Shown piece by piece: positions 12,016-24,337 of a DNA stretch of 64,000 nucleotides. The stretch comes from Macrotrachela quadricornifera (Eukaryota; Rotifera; Eurotatoria; Philodinida; Philodinidae): contig JAJEKB010021931.1 in NCBI GenBank assembly GCA_022393335.1, forward strand, positions 252,641 through 316,640, in the 5' to 3' direction. How positions within the stretch are numbered: the first letter of the stretch is position 1; every line of letters begins with the position of its first letter. Position numbers and translations under genes: made by a program. The notes beneath the pieces were generated by a model. That model was not told the DNA's origin, searched no databases, and worked only from the letters and a program-made list of their open reading frames with translations.

Positions 12016-12617
12016 CTATTATCGAACTTCTAATAAAAGGTAGGTTGTCATTTTTCGAATAACTTTTCATAGGAATGAGGTAGAGAGCTGCGACTCTCAC
12101 CAGTTGAAGGAGACGACGAAGGAGTATCTTTTTCTTCGATATTATATCAAATGAAACTATTTTAAAATCAATCACTTTTGAAAAACATTGAAAAATATAC
12201 ATTAAAATAGCCTGTTATCATGATGATGTGTTAGTTTAGATTGGTGATTTATATAGAGTGGTCTTAAATCTACAGTTTAAGATATAATCCGAGTGATTAT
12301 CTTCATGTATTCTAGTGTCGAAAAACTTAGATTGTCCATTTTACTCATAAAAGAATATGAATTTCTCTTGATATTTCAGAGAGTTTTGATAATTTTTTGT
12401 TAAAATTTAATCTCAATACCACACCATTTTTGTGGATTTGTTGAATGTTTTTTAAAAATGGTTGATTTTAAAATAATTTCTTTTGATATAACATCGGAGA
12501 AAAAGATGTCTCTTCGTCGTCTCTTTTAACTGGTGAAAACTGCAGCTCTCTGCCTCATTCCCATGAAAAACTATTCGAAAAACGGCAGTCTTCCTTTGAT
12601 TAAAAATCCGATAATAG
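12016..12617. mobile_element. foldback element, family shared with 52.9 kb
   Basis: The left arm (12016-12191) and right arm (about 12442-12617) are inverted copies, sharing 'ctattatcg', 'ttcgaata.ttttca', 'gaatgag..agagagctgc' and 'tatatcaaa.gaaa'. About 250 bp separates them. The core motif 'ttgaataa.tttt....aggaacga...agagacctgc' of the element at 52918-53513 is recognisably the same sequence, so both belong to one dispersed family. It lies 230 bp upstream of the NRPS-like start codon, where promoter sequence would be expected. Confidence 0.7.
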
Positions 12618-15600
12618 TTAGTGTCTACTCCAAAGAAGATCTTAGACAAAACTGTTACTGAAAGTAGTATAATAGTTCTTCAATGATTTGGAAATCTTCC
12701 TCGTGTAAATATATAGTCTCTCTTTCATCTGTTCATACTAGTCTATTTTGGTTTTGCTGCTCGAATAACTTAAAGCCACTTAAAGAATTTCTATAATTTG
12801 AGACAGAGAGTACTCAATAATAGATTTGCCTCCTTTTCACATGATTCTGTCATAAATGGTGAGTAGTGGAATGAACATAACTCAACACTATATGTATTAT
12901 TGTCTCTTCTCTCATACGATCATTGGGCTTTTCAGCATTATTGGCCAGTAGCTATTTTTCATTATACTGAGCTTCACTCGTTAATCTTATTAGATCATAA
13001 AGATCTTCAGGAAGTCTCAATGTACTTTAATATACAGTAAGCATATAACACTGTATAACTATGTAATAACTAATGAATATAATTAGTTCCTCTTTTTAAA
13101 ATATATTTTACTTATATAATTCCATTAATGGTATTCACCTATACTACATACTTTATGGTACTCGCTACTTAATAAATACTCACTATCGGACAGTGTTCAG
13201 AATGTATTTCAATGTAACACTGTCGTAGCTTCAATGCTAGGTACGATATGTATTCAGATCTCGAAAATCGATTTTATCGACTAGCTATCCATTGTACTCC
13301 TTCCTACCTCCTCTATTATCAATACTTATACTAATATTCCAATACTGTATTGGCATTGTTACAACTCTAGACTTGATGATCTATGCGTATTCCCCTATAA
13401 TGGGCCTTGAAAGTTCATCGAAGCCTATTTAATAGTCCTTGAGAATCTATGAAGTTAGTTCGTAGAGCTAAACTGTTTGAAAGTTTCAGTTCATTCAAAA
13501 GAACTGTTCAGACAGTTCTTTAAGTTCATTTAAATAGAGTTCATCAACTCAGCTGATTGATTCTTAATCAAAGCAGATATTATAATTGTCATTTGCTGAA
13601 TATGAGACTAGCTATCTACTGGGCACTTGTCGAGTATTTATTCTTGATAGAAAGCAGGTTCTCGTGTTAACCCTTTAATCGTTATTAGTGTATGTATACC
13701 TCAAAGCAATCTTTATGGAAAAAATGAAGACTACGACTCCTCAGCTCAATTTTCTTTACATCCACCATATCCACTCTAATATCTTGCATTGATTGAATCT
13801 CATTCTACCAGTTTTGACGTCTCATATCAGTTATGTTCTTCTGTATCAACTGTATCTCTATTCATATCCAGTCAAAATTTGTTCCTAAATACTATTATTG
13901 AATTGGTTGTTTCAACTGTATTAAATTTTTCATTTTCACATCTATTGTTTCTATGACTGTTGCGATCCGGCAGAGGAAACTTCGCCCAATCTTCGGGAAT
14001 TTTGTTTTTGTTGCTCGCCACTTTTTAAAAATTTTTCGACTCTTTCCCTCATGTTTAACACCTTGCGGTAGTCTTAATTGTTACCCCTTTTCTGTATAAT
14101 AGTAATGAGCATATGCACTCAGTAGTTTACATATATCTACATTTAGCCGCTCTAGAATTTCTAAATTTGATTGGCATTCAGAAAATTTTAATAGAACTTC
14201 TAACAAGTTTTGGAATGGTGTAGGATTGTTTCTTATGCTTTGGTTTTGGTTTTGTAAAACAGCTTCTATTTTCTATATAAAATAATCAAACATATCTGTC
14301 GCAGAAGTTTTCTACCTTATAATCCATAAAAAATTGTGAATTTCTGAAAGTTACTTTTAAAAACGTTTCCTATAAAAAAACTTAACATTCAAGGCATTAA
14401 TCCATCACTTTCAACATAATTACACTTAATCAAAAATCACCTATTGAAGCCGAACTACATTATTCCAAGATTGAACTCGACTCGAAATCTGACATATAAA
14501 CTTGAATTGGAGGCAAGTTCACTATTACAATATTTGATTCGAAAACTCGAAGTTACGTCGGGAATCGATACACATCTAGTAATAGTAAGATGTAGTAATA
14601 GGATCTTCAAAAAATATAGGACACTTTAGCACAACAGTACAAAATCTTTATATTCATCAGTTAACAGAACAATGGCACCAAGACAATTTCCCTTCTCTTC
14701 TTGTCAACCACCATTAATTAATTAATAGCTCAGATAAAACTACTTTGGAACATTCAATTTAGAGCAAATTTACTCGTTTAATTTCCCGGATTTAAACGAC
14801 TAATAAAAATAAGACAATTGTAATATACTGAAATACTTATTTATTCTGGAATACCTGTTAAAATAATGAGAACGAGTGCAAATATTCAAATCACAATATT
14901 CGCCTGCCGTTGCGCAAAGAAGAGCAATATTTTGTAAAAAAAAAAACGAAACGTTTTTTATGATTTGCTGCACGCTTATCAATACCTTACATTAATTTTG
15001 GTTACACTTCACTAGTTAAAATATAAGTAATCGACAGTTTTTTTTCTTTGCTTCAAACATAGTATCCCGACATACCTGGATTGTCAATCGCTTAAAAAGA
15101 AAGAGAACTGCACATTGTCCCTTTGTTGTGATATACGTGAACAAGAAAAACGAAAAAATAGGCTTTCAAACATTTTCTTTTCGATTAATGAAACTGCTTA
15201 AGGTATAACGAAGGTGCAAATCACGATATTACTTAGACATATAATAAGCTTTAAGAAACATTATTTCCGTATAGTCTTCAAGAGAAAAGAATGCTCTATT
15301 TTTCTATACTGTTTGATCATACTTCAGCTAATAGGATGATAATAAAGAACGAGAGTAGATTGATCCACAAATCAGTCCTGAATGAAAACCACTTCGAAAA
15401 CCATTCTTGCTTTCAAATTTATGCTTTCTTCTTTAGCACTAAACCAATCCTAATGAATATAGACGATTTTGCTGAACACTTTATACTCTATTCAATAAGA
15501 TAGATCATTAGCCTCATCACGATAAATTTCTCTAACGATCAATGTCATGCAGTACTATCAATCATCACTTTATTCTGAGTAAGCACGTTTATATTTCAAC

Positions 15601-15634
15601 ATGGGTAGAGCTTAGTGAGACCAACGAAATCATA
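12618..15634. other. 3-kb gene-poor stretch
   Basis: AT-rich sequence without a recognisable gene. Short open frames at 14444 and 15291 (61-70 codons) show no domain. A TTAACCCTTTAA at 13667 resembles a piggyBac end but matches the right end of the nearby element less well than the site at 15635. Confidence 0.4.
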
Positions 15635-16264
15635 TTAACCCTTTCATGGTAACTTGTTTTTTCGAGGAAAATAGCTTTAATATATTAATTTTCATGTATA
15701 TTCATGTTCGATAAATGCGCTGATTGATATTTTCTGCGAATGAAACTATTTGTTTTTCTTTCTACTTCTGATATCATCCCTTGATAGATCTTTTATTCGT
15801 AGCTTCTCAAAAAGGATACTTTTTAATTAAGTTCATTTAAATAGCTATTGAGTAGCTTGTAATAGCTATTTAAAAACTTCTACAGACTAGCTATTTGAAT
15901 AATATTATGGACGTATTTCAGACCGTTAAGATCGAATGTCCTTTCCAAAAAGTATTTTCTTTATGCGGTAATGAATCCGAAATAATTAGATAATTTCATG
16001 GGATAGCCTAACATTGTGTTTAGTAATATCACTTATAAAAAGAACAAGAAATTAACGTTATATTCTTGAGTAGATAAATTTATCAAAATAAAGAATAGTG
16101 ACTCAAAATTCACGACTTTTAAAACATTCGAGAATCAATTTTCATTTTATGATTTCTTAGGGTAGTACATCCAACAGAACGATTAGTTTTGGTGTCGACG
16201 AATTTATTGTATTTTTATTAGTAGTTATTGCAATATTCATTGAAAGGAATATTTGATTTTTAAG

Positions 16265-16781
16265 AATCGAGAGAGAAAAAAATATTTTTATCGATCAACA
16301 ACAATGGTGTTTAGATGAACATGTGAAAACATCTACAGAACTATTATCAAGCCTATTCACATCGTCGTATAATCAATATCTCGCTTTTTCAATGATTTGC
16401 AAAGAGAAATTTTATCATATTCTCGAAAAAGATTATACAATACCTATTCAGCGGTGTCATATATCTAATGGTAAACATCAGATTCTATTTTGAATTCTTT
16501 TCATGTATTACATCTACTAGGATGAATAGAAATTATGGAAATTTTTTCGATTCATTCGTAATTTACTTATTTCAGACCATTTGGGAGTAACCACCGAAGT
16601 TCTTCGAAGATCACGTATTATCATAAATTATAGGGAAAGAATCGGATTTTCAATAAAATCCTTTTACGTTTCCAGTGCTTTAAAAATTTGCATCTCCCAT
16701 TTTGACGCCCCTACTCGAGAAAAATCAGTCATGTTTAGAAAATACTTTACAAATCTTATAATTATTAGTTATTTTTTGTGA
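16265..16781 (+). CDS. unidentified two-exon coding fragment
   Basis: Exon 16265-16470 (after TTTTTAAG, ending AATG|GTAAAC) and exon 16576-16781 (after TTATTTCAG) join in phase to about 137 codons ending in a stop. The first exon has regular protein-like composition (DQQQWCLDEHVKTSTELLSS), the second is basic (TTEVLRRSRIIINYRERIGF). No family is recognised. It lies inside the piggyBac borders, so it may be cargo, an earlier resident sequence, or an N-terminal part of the element. The upstream exon supplying the start was not found. Confidence 0.3.
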
Positions 16782-17744
16782 ACGAATATGTAATCATGTA
16801 TACCAGAATGGGTTAGTCAGTCTTAGAATAATAAACGAAGTCTAGAACATATATACGTTGAAAAGCTTTTTTCAATTTTTATTGGTCTTCCTATTTTCGA
16901 ATAGGCTTTCAATCGAAATAGATTGAACTAATTTATTCTCTACGAAGATTAAATTCCTTAATAAATCAGCGAAATTAAGTTCAATTTTAATATCGATCAA
17001 GGAAATAGCTCATCATCTTCATCATCAAGTCTATCGAAAACTACTTCTGATAAATATTTTAAAGATATTCAGTATGAAATAGACGAAGAAACCGTCAGCT
17101 GAATTTATTAGATGAAAAACAAAAAGCTTTTTTGATGATATAGATGTTACTTCAAAGTTCATTTGATATGTCCGAGAATATCATAAACCATCTTATACTG
17201 TTTGCATATATTAAATGAATAAAATGTTGATCAGAACTGGCTTCAATTTTTATTTCACTTGAATCTTTTTAAATTACCTCAGACTGGACTTGACACGAAT
17301 TCGAAATTTTTGAAAAATGACTTCACATAACTTCTCTCGAAAAATCGTTGATTTGGCCATTTCTAATCTATACATAGTTAGAAGATTAAATAGCCGTACA
17401 ACTTTTTAAATAGTGCTGGGGAATTAAATAACTATTCATCGTAAGACAGCTAGAAAATTCAATAGCTATGTAAAAGTTTAAATAATGTTGACTACTTAAA
17501 GTCAGGTACAAGAAAGTACATGAATAGATTAAGTAGTTAAGGAGATTTTAAATATCTATTGATATCGATTAAATAGTGCTAGATGCAAGTCAATAACGGA
17601 AAACAAGGTATAGATTTATCTGATCATTTACCAAGATATCACATATGACTCAGACTCCCCAAGAAAATCATTTCAAAATGTAGCATCTGAGATGACATTT
17701 AAAATGTTAATAGTAAATATTTATAAAATTAAGTTATAAGTCGT

Positions 17745-18061
17745 ATGGCAGTAATACAATTTCGTGAAAGTCTTATGCAAACCTTACTTCTTGATGTGTC
17801 ATTTGAGAATCTAAAACCTGGTCCGAGGGAATGTTTATTAAGCGGATTAAAGCGCAAACTCACGGATCATAAGTTTGAAAGATAGAAAATTTTGACTGAG
17901 ATGTCAGAAAACGCTGCTCTGACTGCTATGCGAAAATTAGACAACAACAATCAAAAGAAGCAAGTAATGCAACAGCAAATAAAGTAAAAACATTCTGTTC
18001 AAATTGTGACAAATTTTATTGTCTTTGTTGTTTTAACAAGAAACATCATGCTACAAAATAA
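17745..18061 (+). pseudogene. piggyBac transposase C-terminal relic
   Basis: The frame from about 17745 reads IQFRESLMQTLLLD and continues to LLSGLKRKLTDHKFER, where an in-frame TAG follows. A one-base frame change then leads into RKRCSDCYAKIR and KTFCSNCDKFYCLCCFNKKH, ending in TAA at 18059-18061. The spacing of CxxC pairs followed by a C-x-x-C-F-x-K-x-H tail matches the cysteine-rich finger that closes piggyBac transposases. The stop and frameshift make it inactive. An upstream acidic Ser-rich piece near 16995-17100 may be its N-terminus. Confidence 0.6.
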
Positions 18062-18211
18062 ATAGTTCAAACAATACCCAGACAGAGTAGATAATACATA
18101 ACATATAAACTTGTGATCGAAAAAAACGAAGGAAAAGAGTGTTTTCTCTTCACTTTCTTCTGAAAATATGGCGAATCTCACCGGTGAGACCCATTTCTGT
18201 GAAAGGGTTAA

Positions 18212-19312
18212 TTATAAACGATTTTGATCGTAACATTCATGATAAAGAAATATTTTATAATTACAAGAACATTTTTTAGATAAAAGAAAGTTTTCATGAT
18301 TCTAAAATATCCACGGTTAATTTTTATTTTTTGCGACGCACATTTCTAAATTTAGAACTTTCGTACTATATGAGTCAGGTAGAATCCGTCATACGATATT
18401 TTGTAGCACGTCTATTATTGCATCTTTATGTCATAGAAACAAATTTGTAAGAACATGCTTTAATATTAAAAAATTAATTGTACAGATTGGGTCAATATAC
18501 CTCGACCATCCTTTATGGTTTTATAAGAAAATTCAAGCTCTATCTTTCAAAAAAAAATAGTGTTTTTATCAAAGTAGATTTTTATTTTTATTTTGTCAAC
18601 TTTCTTTTTCAATTCTTTCGTGTTTGTCAAGACATTTCTATGTGATTGCATTTGTTTAATCTTATTTATATGAATTCTTCATTCTCATCGTTTAATATTT
18701 ATTGTTTCTAAGAATATAAACACAGACGAATTTAATTAAGCGTTATATTCAAATAGGAAAAAACCCTGTTTTGTCAAAATATTTATTAACATTTAACAAT
18801 ATATTATTCAACAAAAATGACTAATCATTATTTCTCTTCTTTGCTCTTTATTATTTTATACTTTTAATTATAAAAGTTTTCTTTCTAGAATAAACTCACT
18901 TTTCACAACGAGGGGAAAAGAGCGTTTTGTAATCACATATCTCATTACATAGTATAATTCTTTCCTTCATTTTGTTTGATTTAAACTATCTAATATGCAT
19001 ACAAAAATAGGTCATTTTTGTAAAGACAGATAGTGAAAAAATTGTCTAAACTACTGAATGAAAGAAATAATGTTAGTGGATCATTTCTTATACAATATGA
19101 TCATTTGGATAATATTAGTTGAGCTTTATCTTAAAATAGAATGTTAATGAATAATTTATAACCGTTCTCTAAGAAAAAGAAAATAAGTAATAAAAAATTA
19201 TAATTCTCTGGACATGTTTGGTACTCTAATGACATATTATATTTTGATTCTATTCATTTTTAGTACATTTTTTTATCTATTAAAACATACTAAGCATCCT
19301 TTTTTTAAAGTT
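18212..19312. other. AT-rich intergenic stretch
   Basis: Very AT-rich, with long runs of T and A. No ORF with protein-like composition and no repeat structure stands out. Confidence 0.45.
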
Positions 19313-20126
19313 ATGTCATTATTGTATATTGGTCAATAAATTACAATTTATGTTGATATATTTCTTCTTGTCACTGGTATAAATGGAAATCTAATTAATA
19401 TTTTAGTATTTTCAAATGTTCGTAGTTATCGTATAACTTCATGTACATTTTATTTTCTTATTGCTTCAATATTTAATATTGGTTATTTAACAAATAATCT
19501 TATTTCTTGTATTGTTAGTACAGGTTATGAAATTGATTTAACAAGAACATCACCAAGTTGGTGTAAATTACGAGTATACATTGGTAATAGTGTTACTTTA
19601 ATTACATTAAGTTGTTCGTATTTAGCAACAATTGATCAATAATTTTGGTTATTCTATATATACTCCAATAGATGGTACTATTGTTCTTTGCTTTATTCCA
19701 GTTGTAATAATGGTTATATTTGGATATTTGGCATATCGTAATATCAATTTAACAAGAGTTCTTGCCAAACAACAAGTTGATCGTCAATTAACAAGAATGA
19801 CTTTATTTCAAATAATATCTGCTATTCTTTCTTTTATACCATATGGTATTAATATTTCTTATCAATTGATGACATCAAATATTAGTAAAGATGCAAATAG
19901 ATCAAGTATTGAAAGTTTCGCTTCAGTAGTGATTATTTTGATGTCTTGTATCTACTATGCAGTATGATTTTTTTAGGGAAGTTGTTACATGTTTTTGATT
20001 TCATCAAAACGTTTTCGTCGAGCAGTGAAAGATCAATTGTTATTTTGTTTACGAGCAAATCAAGTAATTCCAATACAAATGTATGCTGATGGGACAGGAA
20101 CGATATATAACAGGAGAAGAAATTGA
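19313..20126 (+). pseudogene. rhodopsin-like (7TM) GPCR pseudogene
   Basis: Starting at ATG 19313, the frame encodes TM1 (FLLVTGINGNLINILVFSNV, with the conserved G-N), TM2-TM3 (FLIASIFNIGYL then SWCKLRVYIGN, with the TM3 cysteine) and CSYLATIDQ, the position of the DRY-like motif. It then resumes as IDGTIVLCFIPVVIMVIFGY (TM5), RQLTRMTLFQIISAILSFIP (TM6) and a TM7 remnant. Lesions are an in-frame TAA at 19337, a TAA at 19640 where TM4 and the second outer loop are deleted, and further stops near 19966. Large families of such receptors with this opening are typical of bdelloids. Non-functional as it stands. Confidence 0.8.
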
Positions 20127-20442
20127 AAAGAAATTCTATCATTTTAAATATATTTTTATTCTCATCATGTTTTTACTAAATTTCAATTTGTTAATATGTT
20201 CACGATTTGCATAATAACGAACATAATTAATATAGAAAAGAAAATGAAAAATATAGGTATAAACGGTTAAAAAAATACAGAAAAATTAGGTCAGATTTTA
20301 TTATTAAGTATCGAACGGGTAGTTCAAATTCAAATGAAACAAAATAATAAATGTAAAAGATGGTTTAAACGATTTAATCCATTTTGTTATTATAGATAAA
20401 TATATAATTAGACTAATAATAATTATAAAGAATTTATATTGA

Positions 20443-20736
20443 TTAATCTCGATTATAATAAAGATGATTGTATGTTTCTATTGAAAAAAGATATTTCGTT
20501 TGTCTATTATATTCAGATTCTTGAGGGTGAGGGGCATATCTAAACGGAAGCAGTATCCTTTTAGGAGTGGCTTGACGTTCATTCCTCACCTTCATTGTGG
20601 CGAAATTCCTCTTATTCGTTTCATCTATCTCATCACAAACCTCTAAAAGCATATTGTGGAAGTCTATACAGCCAAATTCCTGACTCCGAACATTTTTGCA
20701 AACATTAACTCTACTATAAAATTTTACTTCAGACAA
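20443..20736 (-). CDS. unrecognised 97-codon ORF
   Basis: Open from ATG 20736 to the stop at 20443. The composition is mixed and hydrophilic (MKVRNERQATPKRILLPFR), less AT-driven than neighbouring chance frames, with three cysteines in the N-terminal half. No signal peptide, membrane segment or known domain. Could be a small gene, a transposon fragment, or chance. Confidence 0.2.
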   Translation of the reverse strand: MSEVKFYSRVNVCKNVRSQEFGCIDFHNMLLEVCDEIDETNKRNFATMKVRNERQATPKRILLPFRYAPHPQESEYNRQTKYLFSIETYNHLYYNRD

Positions 20737-21885
20737 CTTTCAAACTTTTCAATATAACTCAGTACATTCGTTTCGATATTTCATGCCATAGCATTCAAGA
20801 TTGCCAGCTAAACTATTTTATCGAGTTTTGATTTAAAACTTAGCCTACATTGAGATTTTAAGTAGACTAGATCTTGAACATAAAATTTACTAGCTACCAA
20901 TGCTTTAGAATTTTCCATAATTCCTGTAAAACAACGCTCGTACTTAAAAAAATTCATATCTGATATTTTCTTATTATATTCGTACGTAAATCATAAATGA
21001 TTATATGATTCTCCTTTCAAACACTTCCTCACTTAGCTTTTTCGCGGACTACGTCGCTTTCTGACTAATTATGAAATTTTTAATCATCTTATAATTTCTT
21101 TTCTATTTCCATGTAAATATACATAATGATGCAATAACCATCCTACTACTATGTGTAATTTTGTGTCTGCGACTGTCAATATGATTCAATGTATATTTGC
21201 GCTGCAGCTCTATATATGTGGTAGATAAATGCTATCAAACACGTGGAGAAAAAAATCTCCCCATACAAAACGAAGTGCTGTATTTGACGAAGAAAAGAAC
21301 AAATACCCACTTATATGATTTATAGCATAACACGTAATGAATAATATAAAAGAAAAAAAGTTGCTATGCGTCCTGTAGTCAGGAATAGATGACATCATTT
21401 TTTAAATAAGAGTCATATTCAATACTTGGTAATTTCTATGAATTCCCCATATACTATTTACATACAATTTCTATAAATTGCATGTAGTAATTACATTTTG
21501 TATTCATCAGCATGATTTCGATATTGAGTAAAAGATACACTTAGTAATACGATATCATATTCATATAGGGATAGCAGTGCCATTTGTCTAACTCCACATT
21601 CTAGATAAGTAAGTTTCTATATATTAAGTTGTTTTCTTATCTATAAAAGAAATCTTCAAGTCACAAAGATCGATTATATATACTATTTATTAATGTAAAA
21701 ATCTTTGAACTAGATCTCTATAAATGATATACATCATATAATAAACTTTAATAAGTGTAACCAATCGTTAAGCTATATTCAAGTTTTTATTAGAAAGTTG
21801 CCCATTTTGTCCTTTCAAAAAACGATTTCAAAGTAAAGATATACTTTAATCATTTGAAGATTAATAGTCAATATTATTAGCATCT
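20737..21885. other. AT-rich stretch upstream of the small membrane-protein gene
   Basis: No recognisable gene. A 62-codon minus-strand frame at 21210 shows no domain. Confidence 0.4.
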
Positions 21886-22221
21886 ATGCCATTATCCACC
21901 GAAAAGCTAGAGTGTAGTGGTAGTCGTTGTCTTAAATGCGGCAAATGTCGGACTCACGGTGCTCGTGCTGGTGCTCGCAAGGGCGTTGCGGCTGGTATTT
22001 TGAGTGTGGGTGCCCTTGCTGGTGTCTCTGTTTTTCTTATAGCTATCTTAGGCCCATTTGGTGTCACTGGTATCATTGTTGCTATGGGAAGCGCTGTTGT
22101 TAGCACTGCTGGTGGTGCTGCTGTCGGTGCTGGAGCTGGTGCTGCTTTCGGATCTATGGGAGCGGAATTTTGTGAAACTGGTATATGCAAATGTTGCAGA
22201 AAACATAAAAACATATCATAG
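21886..22221 (+). CDS. small Cys/Gly-rich membrane protein, 111 aa
   Basis: An intronless frame of 111 codons, clearly GC-richer than its surroundings. The N-terminus is cysteine-rich and basic (CSGSRCLKCGKCRTHGARAG). A hydrophobic Gly/Ala segment of about 65 residues follows and contains glycine-zipper-like spacing (GGAAVGAGAGAAFGSMG). It closes with a second cysteine cluster (CETGICKCCRKHK). Two hydrophobic helices (about 38-60 and 62-90) are likely, leaving both Cys-rich ends on the same side. AATAAA-like signals follow at about 22290. The family is not recognised; glycine-zipper helices are known in membrane-inserting and membrane-remodelling proteins, but no function is assigned. The opposite-strand frame is its shadow. 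Confidence 0.7.
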   Translation: MPLSTEKLECSGSRCLKCGKCRTHGARAGARKGVAAGILSVGALAGVSVFLIAILGPFGVTGIIVAMGSAVVSTAGGAAVGAGAGAAFGSMGAEFCETGICKCCRKHKNIS

Positions 22222-22299
22222 TTTTTTTTTTTTGTATTTTACTTGTTTCAGGGATTTTATTTTTCTTATTATGTAATTTGTATATATTTAAAAATAAAA

Positions 22300-24337
22300 T
22301 ATAATAAAAGAAAATTCAAAGATGTTTGATTGTTACCATTCTCTATATCAATTCGTATATGTTGGTATATGTGTCAACACGCGACTGATGATAAAAGTGC
22401 AGACGTAGATTGACAATTCCATAAAATGTGGACAATATTTTTCAACCACCACATTTCTTTTTGCTCTAGCCACAAAATTTCAAAATCTTGAGCAATTTTA
22501 CCGCTAGATTTATAACCAGGAGTTGTTTTAGGAAACTTTAAATTTTGCAGGATTTAAACAATTTTAAATAGAATAGAAGAAAAATCAACACACTGAGTAT
22601 TCCTGTCTAGACCTTTAGTTTACACACCGATTGGTTTCCCTCAACTGAATGTACCTTGTCATTCTATATCACTTTAATATTCAATATCTTCATTTTTGAC
22701 TTTAATGTAAATGTCTATTTGAATTCTTTTGGATTATAATCAAAGCTAATTATAAGTAGTGTTTATCATCAGATTTGCTATTGAATAAAATTATCTGCGT
22801 AAGAGAAAAAATTTTATAGTGATTAAATTTTAATAAATATCCTAATTGAATGAGTTTTCAATTTTTTTTTTTTGATAAGATTTAGAAACAGAATTCATTA
22901 CTATAGTTCGAATTTCAAATAAATTTAGAAAAGTTTTTTCGAAAGTTTTAGAGAATCATTATTCCATTTGCTTATCAAAAGAATCAAATCAACCTCGATA
23001 TTATATTTCACATGATGATAGTTTATAATCTTTATCAAACAAATTTGTTGGAAACAGTCATTGAAATTACACGAAAATCTTAAGAAAAAAATAATACTTT
23101 GAATGTTTAATAATAATATAAATTCTTTAATGATGAATGGCAAATCATCTATACCAGACTGGTTTTTTTTGACCAGTAAAATATATTTTACACTGCCGAA
23201 CACAAATAGTTGCGTACTATCATGATCCGAGAAGAGATCAATCTTCCACTGATAAACTGCTAAGACTGATGGCTCGTCATTTTCCATCAGTAATCAACAG
23301 AAGAACACGATAATGTATTGCCTGTACCATGAAGGTCAAACGATGCAGAAGACAGTCTCGTTCCAGATTACGAAAGTTCAAATTGTAATGTAGATTTATG
23401 CATTCCGAATTGTTTTTGAGATTATCAAACTTTGAACACATATAAATGCGTCTATACAGAGAACAGACTCAATTGATTCTTAAAATTTTGTTCTTTCTCA
23501 TTATTTTTCAAGCAAAAAACAACCAAGAGTTCAAATTTGATTGTTGAATAAAGTTTTCGATAGTATAGATAACTGCGTGAATCATTTTCTGACACCCAAA
23601 TATGTTAATAATCTGAATAGAATCGCATGATTCGTGATAACATGGAACATGATCTATATTTTCCGTATCATCACCTTATCCTGACGCTAAAAACTGATCA
23701 TAATGGCCATATTTCTCTTACAGTTATTGGTATAAAATTCGTAAGCTTCACTAGCGGTCGTAGCACTACAATATAATTTAACTAGATGCATTATTACCTC
23801 ATAGATCTGAATTAATTCAGCCAATGTGAAATCAAAAGTCTATTTGCTTTGAACTTGATCATTGTTAAAAATTGATCTCGCCATAGATGGGCTTGAAATA
23901 TAAAGAACAGTCGAACCTTTTTTAATCAAGTACATGACATTCTTGAGTGTCCGGAATCTTAATATTCTGCAGTATGGACACATCTTTCACACAAGACTTG
24001 AGACCATTAGAATAATTAAAATGCTTGCAATTCGTATCCCATTATCTATTGCTCTTACTTATATGCTTGAATTCTTGTTCTAGTTACTCATCTTTTCAAT
24101 ATTCTTAACCATCCGTCATTCACTGAGAAAAGCTCGAGTATCAATACTAGCATCAACAATATATCTTCATTAAAAAATACTATAAATAAAAAAACAAAAA
24201 CACAATCCAAATCAGTATTCAAATTTAAATATTATATACACTAAAGATCGTCGTTTAATCTTAGATAGAAAAGCCATATTTATTTTATTTAAATTAATTG
24301 TTTCCAAACTATTCCTTCATAAGTTCATCACATGAAT
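22300..24337. other. 2-kb stretch with only weak coding signs
   Basis: A minus-strand frame of 120 codons (22925-23287) begins with a plausible sequence (MENDEPSVLAVYQWKIDLFS) but runs into AT-driven composition; it may be the end of a real exon or chance. On the minus strand near 23930-24000 a short C-x2-C, then H and C pattern with stops could be a zinc-finger tail of an old LINE. Nothing firm. Confidence 0.3.

Larger units (their letters stand above)
15639..18207 (+). mobile_element. decayed piggyBac-type element, 2.57 kb
   Basis: The left end is TTAA followed by CCCTTTCATGG (TTAA at 15635-15638). The right end reads TCTGTGAAAGGG followed by TTAA (18208-18211). The outermost eight bases CCCTTTCA are inverted copies, and both ends abut TTAA, the target site used by piggyBac transposases. 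A piggyBac C-terminal zinc-finger relic sits near the right end in the expected orientation. The right end also has the palindrome CTCACCGGTGAG. AT-rich TAAATAGCTA-like words recur at 15840-15900 and 17380-17590. The large middle lacks a readable DDD transposase core. Confidence 0.65.

Noticed and set aside
13667..13680. TTAACCCTTTAA as the left end of the piggyBac element
   Set aside because: Only six bases match the right end versus eight at 15635, and the extra 2 kb carries no piggyBac sequence.
21954..22214. Pro/Ala-rich minus-strand ORF
   Set aside because: Exact antisense shadow of the Gly/Ala-rich small membrane-protein gene.
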